Below are positions 58,325-64,000 of a stretch of 64,000 nt of DNA, piece after piece. Positions within the stretch are counted from its first letter, which is position 1, and every line of letters starts with the position of its first letter. This DNA comes from Bacteroidales bacterium (GTDB lineage: Bacteria > Bacteroidota > Bacteroidia > Bacteroidales > UBA3663). The position numbers and the translations under genes were made by a program. Under the pieces are notes generated by a model, which saw nothing but the letters and a program-made list of their open reading frames with translations, made no database searches and was not told the origin of the DNA. The DNA is taken from positions 28,619 to 92,618 of the forward strand of contig JAFZBE010000048.1 in assembly GCA_017561935.1 (NCBI GenBank). The letters run 5' to 3'.

Positions 58325-59830
58325 ATGCTATTTGATCCCTCCCTTCTTCCATTGATTCTCATCCTCGTGGTGATTGTCCTTGTGGCGGCTCTCCTCAAGC
58401 GTTACCGCCGTTGTCCTTCCGACAAGATTCTCGTAGTATATGGTTCCACCGGCAAAGGCTCAGCCAAGTGCGTACATGGTGGCGGTGTCTTCGTTTGGCC
58501 TATTATCCAGGACTACGCTTACCTCAACCTCACCCCTATCTCTATCGAGGCTAACCTCACCAATGCCCTCTCGCGCCAGAACATCCGCGTCGATGTTCCT
58601 TGCCGTTTCACCGTGGGCATCAGCACCGAATCCGATTCGATGAACAATGCGGCCGAACGTCTGCTTGGGCTGTCGGCCAACGACATTCAAGACATGGCTC
58701 GCGACATCCTCTTCGGTCAGCTCCGTCTCGTCATCGCATCCATGTCAATCGAGGAACTTAATCAGGACCGCGATGTGTTCCAGGAGAACATCAAGAAGAA
58801 CGTCGAAATAGAGCTCAAGAAAATCGGTCTGAAGCTCATCAACGTTAACATCACCGATATCAAGGACGAGTCAGGCTATATCGAAGCCCTCGGACAGGAA
58901 GCCGCAGCCAAGGCCATAAACGAGGCCAAGGTGAAGGTTGCAGAGAAGGAGAACGAAGCCAAGGCCAAGGTTGCCGAACAGGAAATGTCGGGTGAGACCG
59001 GCAAGGCTCACTTCCAGATGGAAACCCGCAAGGCCGTTGCTGCCGCCAATGCTGAAGCCATCAAGGGTGAGAATAACGCCAAGGTCGAGATTGCCAATTC
59101 ACAGGCCGACCTCCGTGAACGGGAAGCAGAGGCACAGCGCCGTGCCACTGCTGCCGAGAAGATTGCAGCTGCCAAGGCCCTCGAGGAGTCTTACGTTGCG
59201 GAGCAGAAGGCCGAGTTGGCACGTGCCGAACGTGAACAGGCCACTCAGAAGGCTAACGTCATCGTGGCTCAGGAAATTGAGAAGCAGCGTATGATCGTGG
59301 CTGCCGAGGCCGAAGCCGAACGCAAGCGTGTCAATGCTAAAGGTGAAGCCGACAGCGTGGCATTCCGCGCACAAGGTGATGCCGATGCCATTAAAATCAA
59401 GGCCGAGGGCGAAGGTATCGCTGCTGCTACCCGTGCCAAAGGTGAGGCACAAGCTATCTTCGCCAAGATGGAAGCCGAAGCCAAGGGTCTCTTTGAGGTA
59501 CTTACAAAGCAGGCATCGGGTTACGACAAGATGATCCAAGCTGCTGGCGATGCCAACAAGGCTTACACCCTTCTCATCCTCGAGAAGCTCCCCGAACTCG
59601 TTAAGACGCAGGTCGATGCTATTAAAGGCATCAACATCGACAAGGTTACCGTTTGGGATACGGGCAATGGTGGCGACGGCAAGTCTTCGACTGCCAACTT
59701 TGTATCCGGCCTTTACAAGAGCATTCCTCCCCTCCAGGAACTCTTCAACCAAGCTGGCATGAAACTCCCCGATTATTTGGGCACCAAGAACGATGCACCC
59801 AAGGATACTGACGCCGAGCCTGAGGCATAA
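58325..59830 (+). CDS. Flotillin-family (SPFH) membrane scaffold protein
   Basis: A 501-residue flotillin that oligomerises on the inner face of the membrane and organises fluid membrane domains. N-terminal membrane anchor (LPLILILVVIVLVAALLKRY), SPFH/band-7 domain (KILVVYGSTGKGSAKCVHGGG, VDVPCRFTVGI, QRDILFGQLR-type region IQDMARDILFGQLRLVIASM), then a long Ala/Glu/Lys coiled coil with EA-rich heptads (about residues 195-400), and a C-terminal region rich in Gly and Pro. It resembles YqiK/FloT. It ends a NfeD-DUF805-flotillin unit closed by the hairpin at 59848. Confidence 0.94.
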   Translation: MLFDPSLLPLILILVVIVLVAALLKRYRRCPSDKILVVYGSTGKGSAKCVHGGGVFVWPIIQDYAYLNLTPISIEANLTNALSRQNIRVDVPCRFTVGISTESDSMNNAAERLLGLSANDIQDMARDILFGQLRLVIASMSIEELNQDRDVFQENIKKNVEIELKKIGLKLINVNITDIKDESGYIEALGQEAAAKAINEAKVKVAEKENEAKAKVAEQEMSGETGKAHFQMETRKAVAAANAEAIKGENNAKVEIANSQADLREREAEAQRRATAAEKIAAAKALEESYVAEQKAELARAEREQATQKANVIVAQEIEKQRMIVAAEAEAERKRVNAKGEADSVAFRAQGDADAIKIKAEGEGIAAATRAKGEAQAIFAKMEAEAKGLFEVLTKQASGYDKMIQAAGDANKAYTLLILEKLPELVKTQVDAIKGINIDKVTVWDTGNGGDGKSSTANFVSGLYKSIPPLQELFNQAGMKLPDYLGTKNDAPKDTDAEPEA

Positions 59831-59847
59831 TATCTCTTGATTAATCC

Positions 59848-59892
59848 AACTGCTATGGCCATCTCATATGGCTATAGCAGTTGTTGATTTCT
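59848..59892 (+). terminator. Terminator after the flotillin gene
   Basis: A 15-bp stem with one G-T pair, AACTGCTATGGCCAT (59848-59862) and ATGGCTATAGCAGTT (59868-59882), has a 5-nt loop and is followed by GTTGATTTCTTTT. Confidence 0.82.
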
Positions 59893-59917
59893 TTTCACAC
59901 TACCCTTCTATCCTTCC

Positions 59918-61249
59918 ATGAAACATCTTCTACTCTCCCTATTTCTTGCTGTTCCCGTTATCCTCTCTGCTCAAGGGCTGCCTGTACTTGAAACAGGTGG
60001 CAAAGCCATGCCCGACGAATGGATCGACATCGATACCGGCCATCGCATTGTCAAGCTCACACGTCGCGACGGCGCAAACCGTTCATTCTACTTTCACAAC
60101 CACCCCTTCGTCGGCGACGAAATGCTCTTCGTCGGCAGTGACGTGGCACAAGCTTCAACCGACATGCTGGCAGGCAATGGCACACGAGGTGTCATCAAAC
60201 AGATGTACGCCGTCAACCTAAAGACGCTCGACATCCGTCAGATAACCCACGAACCGCAAGGCGTTTCGACAGAGATCGTATGTCCCGCCACCCGAGAACT
60301 CTTCTTCCAACGTCGCGACAGCATCTTTGGCTGCTCTATCGACGATGGCACAACCCGTCTAGTAGCCAAACTCCCCGCTGGCCGCACAGGTCATATTGCT
60401 GCCGTCAACTGTGATGGCACACGCCTGGCCGGCACCTTCGATAATCCCGAAGAGGCACGTATCTTGCGCGAACATCCCAAGAAGGGCGAGTTCTTCAGCC
60501 TTATCTTCGAAGCCAAGCTCGAAAAGACCATCTTCACTATCGATACCAGTACGGGTGAGTTCAGCAACATATGGACCGACAATGCCTGGCTCAACCATCT
60601 TCAGTTCTCGCCCACCGATCCCAACCGCCTTCTCTTCTGTCATGAGGGGCACTGGCACAAGGTGGACCGCATCTGGAACATCGACATCCGCTCGCGGAAG
60701 GAACTCGACCAGGCAGGGCTCAAGGACAAACCCGCCCGTCAACCCGTGCTGATGCACAAGCGTACCGTCTATCGTGAAATAGCTGGTCACGAATGGTTTG
60801 GAGCCGATGGTCGCTACATATACTTCGACCTGCAGAAGCCGCGCAGCACCACATTCTACGTCGGCAAGGTCGATGTTGAGACATTGCACGAAGACATCTA
60901 CCCATTGCTGCGCGAAGAGTGGGCTGTGCACTACACCACATCATGGGATGAGAGCTTCCTCGCCGGCGATGGAGGCTCAAAGACGTCGGTAGCACATTCC
61001 AATAAGAACCAATGGATCTTCCGCTACGATTATCCGATGACGCGCAACTCCTTGGACGGAACCTTCCCGACTTCCCAAGACTCCATCTATACCATCGTGT
61101 GCGACAGCCTCAAGTCCGAGAAACTGGTCAACATGAAGCACCACAACTATAATCTGGAGCCCAATGTCCACTTCAGTCCCGACAACAAATGGATAATCTT
61201 CCGAGCCAATTTTGAAGGCTATGACAACGTCTATGCTGTCGAACTGTAA
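59918..61249 (+). CDS. Oligogalacturonide lyase-like protein (PL22 type)
   Basis: A 443-residue exported beta-propeller lyase predicted to cleave short unsaturated pectin oligosaccharides. Signal peptide MKHLLLSLFLAVPVILSAQG. Family marks are DIDTGHRIVKLTRR near residue 37, FYFHNHPFVGDEMLF, and WLNHLQFSPTDPNRLLFCHE plus GHWHKVDRIW (around 225-250) with the metal-binding histidines of oligogalacturonate lyase, and late HHNYNLEPNVHFSPD. The GH43 gene follows 25 bp later, so the two form a pectin unit. No SusCD pair is adjacent to them. Confidence 0.86.
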   Translation: MKHLLLSLFLAVPVILSAQGLPVLETGGKAMPDEWIDIDTGHRIVKLTRRDGANRSFYFHNHPFVGDEMLFVGSDVAQASTDMLAGNGTRGVIKQMYAVNLKTLDIRQITHEPQGVSTEIVCPATRELFFQRRDSIFGCSIDDGTTRLVAKLPAGRTGHIAAVNCDGTRLAGTFDNPEEARILREHPKKGEFFSLIFEAKLEKTIFTIDTSTGEFSNIWTDNAWLNHLQFSPTDPNRLLFCHEGHWHKVDRIWNIDIRSRKELDQAGLKDKPARQPVLMHKRTVYREIAGHEWFGADGRYIYFDLQKPRSTTFYVGKVDVETLHEDIYPLLREEWAVHYTTSWDESFLAGDGGSKTSVAHSNKNQWIFRYDYPMTRNSLDGTFPTSQDSIYTIVCDSLKSEKLVNMKHHNYNLEPNVHFSPDNKWIIFRANFEGYDNVYAVEL

Positions 61250-61274
61250 CTCGAGCTCCTTTCTCGTGAATAAC

Positions 61275-62930
61275 ATGAACAGACCATTCTCCTTTCTGCC
61301 AACAATCCTGCTGTTTCTCGCCCCTATTGCTTCATCGGTAGCTCAACCAAAGGCACCAGTCCAGATACAACAGCAATGGGGCGACCAGCTCAATGGGACA
61401 TACATCAATCCCATCCTTCCCGCCGACTACAGTGATCCGGATGTCATTCGTGTAGGCGAGAAATACTTTATGGTGGCCTCTGACTTCCATTTCATCGGCA
61501 TGCAGATCCTTGAGTCGGACGACATGGTGAACTGGCGTGTCTTAACTCAGGTTTATGACCGTTTCGACTATCCCGGATGGGACACCAACGATCATTATGC
61601 AGGCGGCTCATGGGCTCCGTCTCTGCGCTATCATGAGGGTCGCTTCTACATCTATTTCTGCACACCCGACGAAGGACTCTTCATGACTTCTGCGCCTGAG
61701 GCTGCAGGGCCATGGGAACCATTACATCTCGTCAAGGAGGTACCCAAATGGGAAGATCCCTGTCCGTTCTGGGATGATGAGATTGTCCAAGAGGCCAATG
61801 GCACACGTATCATTCCTGGTCAGGCCTATCTTGTCCGCAGCAAACATGGTGCCGGCCCCATCTTCGTCCACAAGATGAGTCGCGATGGCAAGCAGCTGCT
61901 CGACGAAGGCATCACAGTTTATGAAGGGCCCGTGGCCGAAGGTCCAAAGTTCATGAAGCGCAACGGATACTACTACATCTCGATTCCCGAAGGCGGAGTA
62001 GAAGGCGGCTGGCAGACCGTGCTCCGTTCGAAGAATATCTACGGCCCCTACGAAAGCAAGCGCGTACTCGAAAAAGGTTCAACGTCCATCAATGGCCCCC
62101 ACCAGGGTTCCATTGTCGATACGCCCGACGGGACATGGTGGTTCTATCACTTCCAGCACGCGGGTGCAATCGGTCGCATCGTACATCTGCAACCGATGAC
62201 GTGGCAAGACGACTGGCCGGTCATCGGTGTCGATTATGATGGCAATGGCGTAGGCGAACCGGTCAATACATGGAAGATGCCAATCCCGGACAAGTCCATC
62301 GACTACGCTGCCCACCTCCCCTACCAGGACATCAGTTTCAAACCGGAAGGACTAAGTCCGCTCTGGCAATGGAATCACAATCCCGACAACTCTGCCTGGT
62401 CGCTCACCGAACATCCTGGCGCATTGACACTCCATGCCCTGAAGTCTGAGACCTTCCTCAAGGCACGCAACACCCTCACGATGCGTACCATGGGCTACGA
62501 CATCGATGCCACCATCTTGCTCGACATCACCGACCTTGAGGATGGCGCACGTGTCGGTCTGGCTTGCATGGGTCGAAGCAACCAACTCGTCGGTATCCAC
62601 AAGGATGGCGAGGAAATCTATTTCTACCGCAACATTCAGCAGCCGCTCATCCATTATGCGAAGGATCGCAACCGCACGGTCTTCTTCGACAAGGAAGAAA
62701 GGTTGCATTGCCCCTCAGGCACTCCAACCACGCATATCTACCTCCGCATCCACTTTGACCTTAAAACGCAGAAGTGTCGCTTCTACTGCAGCCTCGATGG
62801 AAAGAAGTTCAATGCCGTTGACAAACCTTTCAACGTCGAGTTCGGCAGCTGGAAAGGTGTCCGCTGGGGAATCTTTCACTACAACACCCTTGGCAAAGGC
62901 GGAACTGTTACAGTAGAAATCATCAAATAG
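61275..62930 (+). CDS. Glycoside hydrolase family 43 (beta-xylosidase/arabinofuranosidase type)
   Basis: A 551-residue exported five-blade propeller glycosidase. Signal peptide RPFSFLPTILLFLAPIASSVAQ-type (residues 1-22 or so). The active acids fit the family: general base Asp in YSDPDVIRVG, pKa-modulating Asp in PKWEDPCPFWDDE, and general acid Glu in VAEGPKFMKRNGYYYIS. The C-terminal about 200 residues form a beta-sandwich (GH43_C-type; LTLHALKSETFLKARNTLTMR given in part). Substrate: xylosyl or arabinosyl side groups, plausibly of pectin, given the adjacent PL22 lyase. The ATG at 61275 is chosen since an earlier in-frame start overlaps the lyase end. Confidence 0.9.
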   Translation: MNRPFSFLPTILLFLAPIASSVAQPKAPVQIQQQWGDQLNGTYINPILPADYSDPDVIRVGEKYFMVASDFHFIGMQILESDDMVNWRVLTQVYDRFDYPGWDTNDHYAGGSWAPSLRYHEGRFYIYFCTPDEGLFMTSAPEAAGPWEPLHLVKEVPKWEDPCPFWDDEIVQEANGTRIIPGQAYLVRSKHGAGPIFVHKMSRDGKQLLDEGITVYEGPVAEGPKFMKRNGYYYISIPEGGVEGGWQTVLRSKNIYGPYESKRVLEKGSTSINGPHQGSIVDTPDGTWWFYHFQHAGAIGRIVHLQPMTWQDDWPVIGVDYDGNGVGEPVNTWKMPIPDKSIDYAAHLPYQDISFKPEGLSPLWQWNHNPDNSAWSLTEHPGALTLHALKSETFLKARNTLTMRTMGYDIDATILLDITDLEDGARVGLACMGRSNQLVGIHKDGEEIYFYRNIQQPLIHYAKDRNRTVFFDKEERLHCPSGTPTTHIYLRIHFDLKTQKCRFYCSLDGKKFNAVDKPFNVEFGSWKGVRWGIFHYNTLGKGGTVTVEIIK

Positions 62931-62941
62931 ATAATAGATAA

Positions 62942-62978
62942 TAAATGGCGTCAATCACAAATGAATTGACGCCATTTA
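62942..62978. terminator. Bidirectional terminator between GH43 and glnN
   Basis: A perfect 14-bp stem TAAATGGCGTCAAT / ATTGACGCCATTTA (62942-62955 and 62965-62978) with a 9-nt loop lies between convergent genes and is flanked by A/T on both sides. Confidence 0.85.
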
Positions 62979-63004
62979 TAATGATATAGGGGGATAAATA
63001 ACAA

Positions 63005-64000
63005 CTATCGGATGAAGAGCAGTTCGCGGTACTTAGGTAGTGGCCAGAGGGCGTCGTCAACGATGAGTTCGAGCTTGTCGATCTGGCGACGGATGATGTC
63101 GAACATCGGAGCGATGGTGTCGTGGTAGGCGATGGCCTTCTGGTGCTCGTCCTCGATCTTGTTGGCTACCTTGCGAGCGGCGACGAGTTCCTCGACCTTC
63201 GTCTCGATGGCGGCGGTGCGCTCGGCGATTTCCTCGATGAGCTTGAGGTTGCGGGCAGAGAGCTTGTCGGCCTTCATGGCGGGGAAGATGGTGCGCATCT
63301 TCTCGACGTTCTTCAGGAGCTGGCTCTGGTAGGCGGTGGCGACGGGGATGATGTGGTTCATCGAGAGGTCGCCCAGCACGCGGGCTTCGATCTGGATCTT
63401 CTTCGTATAGGTCTCCCACTTCACTTCGTTGCGGGCCTCGAGCTCCTTACGGGTCATCACGCCGAGGCTTTCGAACATGGCAATGCTCTCGGGATCGAGG
63501 TAACGCTCGAAGATGACGGGGCAGCTGGTTTCGACGTCGAGACCGCGACGGGCGGCTTCGGCCTTCCATTCGTCGCTGTAGCCGTTGCCGTCGAAGCGGA
63601 TGGGCTTGCAGGTCTTGATGTCGTCGCGCAGCACGTCGATGATGGCGTGGAACTTGGCGGTATGGCCTGAACCCTCGGAGAATGCGGCGTTCTTGGAGTA
63701 TTCGGCAATCTTCTCATCCACCCTCTTCTTGAAATTGGTCAATGCTTCGGCCACGGCGGCGTTGAGCGTGATCATCGCGCTGGCGCAGTTGGCCTCGGAA
63801 CCTACGGCACGGAACTCGAAACGGTTGCCGGTGAAGGCGAAGGGCGACGTGCGGTTGCGGTCGGTATTGTCGACGATGAGGTCTGGAATCTGGGGGATGT
63901 CAATCTCCTCGGCGTTCGAGGAGAGGGGCGAGAGGATGGACGAGAGCGACTCGTTCTTCTCGATTTTGTTCAGCAGTTCCGTCAGCTGGGTGCCGAGGAA
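63005..64000 (-). CDS. glnN: Glutamine synthetase type III, N-terminus cut by window edge
   Basis: Large type III glutamine synthetase, making glutamine from glutamate, ammonia and ATP. About 331 C-terminal residues are visible. Near the window edge the frame reads PQIPDLIVDNTDRNRTSPFAFTGNRFEFRAVGS (quoted here by its key NDTDRNRTSPFA-like part only: NTDRNRTSPFAFTGNRFEFR), which is the ATP/glutamate site. The end is a helical C-terminal domain finishing WPLPKYRELLFIR, typical of Bacteroides GlnN. It faces GH43 convergently across the terminator at 62942. Confidence 0.95.
   Translation of the reverse strand, partial: FLGTQLTELLNKIEKNESLSSILSPLSSNAEEIDIPQIPDLIVDNTDRNRTSPFAFTGNRFEFRAVGSEANCASAMITLNAAVAEALTNFKKRVDEKIAEYSKNAAFSEGSGHTAKFHAIIDVLRDDIKTCKPIRFDGNGYSDEWKAEAARRGLDVETSCPVIFERYLDPESIAMFESLGVMTRKELEARNEVKWETYTKKIQIEARVLGDLSMNHIIPVATAYQSQLLKNVEKMRTIFPAMKADKLSARNLKLIEEIAERTAAIETKVEELVAARKVANKIEDEHQKAIAYHDTIAPMFDIIRRQIDKLELIVDDALWPLPKYRELLFIR

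Noticed and set aside
1..64000. tRNA, rRNA, integrase, transposase or phage genes
   Set aside because: None was seen; intergenic gaps are short and are mostly accounted for by promoters, terminators and short repeats.

Overview
The window looks like a chromosomal segment of a Bacteroidales bacterium, most likely Prevotellaceae or a close relative. The signs are promoters of the Bacteroidetes form (TTTG/TTG, about 20 bp, TAnnTTTG), a SusC/SusD pair, a BspA-type leucine-rich-repeat surface protein, type III glutamine synthetase, GldE, HmuY- and OmpP1-type proteins, DUF4494, DUF4286 and DUF6377. No rRNA, tRNA, CRISPR array, transposase or phage gene was seen. Both ends cut genes: deoC on the left and type III glutamine synthetase on the right.

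Layout. 1-1738: deoC, dtd and yqeY, all on the minus strand. 1806-9079: a minus-strand lipid/polyketide cluster resembling part of an aryl-polyene locus (methyltransferase, acyltransferase, two hotdog dehydratases, ACP, two long ketoacyl synthases, a small EamA/SMR-like membrane protein). 9236-13959: yidC, then divergent engB, DUF4494, yggS, tsaE and DUF4286. 14077-21585: cyclophilin, OmpP1/FadL porin, VanZ-like protein, hydrolase, polysaccharide deacetylase, sigma/anti-sigma pair, Nim-like flavoprotein and SMR pump. 21718-25468: stress or catabolic operon (flavodoxin remnant, carboxymuconolactone decarboxylase-cupin, AraC, hydrolase, cyclophilin-like protein). 25672-33663: acetyltransferase, MBL hydrolase, YqhD-like dehydrogenase, BspA protein, a 42-bp tandem array, fucP and fucI. 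33856-41705: SusC-SusD-histidine acid phosphatase operon with a DUF6377 regulator. 41713-47551: folE-queE-queD, a symporter with a DHDPS-family lyase, a HAD hydrolase and prfA. 47551-56922: GH3 glycosidase, a heme-uptake-like TonB receptor and HmuY-like lipoprotein, phosphopantetheinyl transferase, gldE, cdaA and folP. 57139-64000: NfeD-like, DUF805 and flotillin genes, PL22 and GH43 pectin enzymes, and partial glnN.

The most unusual theme is a family of short dispersed repeats: G-rich units such as GGGGTTAAGA or GGGGTTTGAA, an 18-bp core at 2664, 14007 and 17119, and a GAGCTCGC module. They fill gene boundaries and have entered coding sequence. They form the linker inside a fused ketoacyl synthase, the N or C termini of several cluster proteins, an 18-bp repeat in dihydropteroate synthase and, as other repeat types, two insertions in an MBL hydrolase. 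The fused ketoacyl synthase (synthase plus chain-length-factor-like half joined through repeat DNA) and the SusCD-phosphatase operon, a candidate phytate or phospho-ligand locus, are the best leads for undescribed biology.
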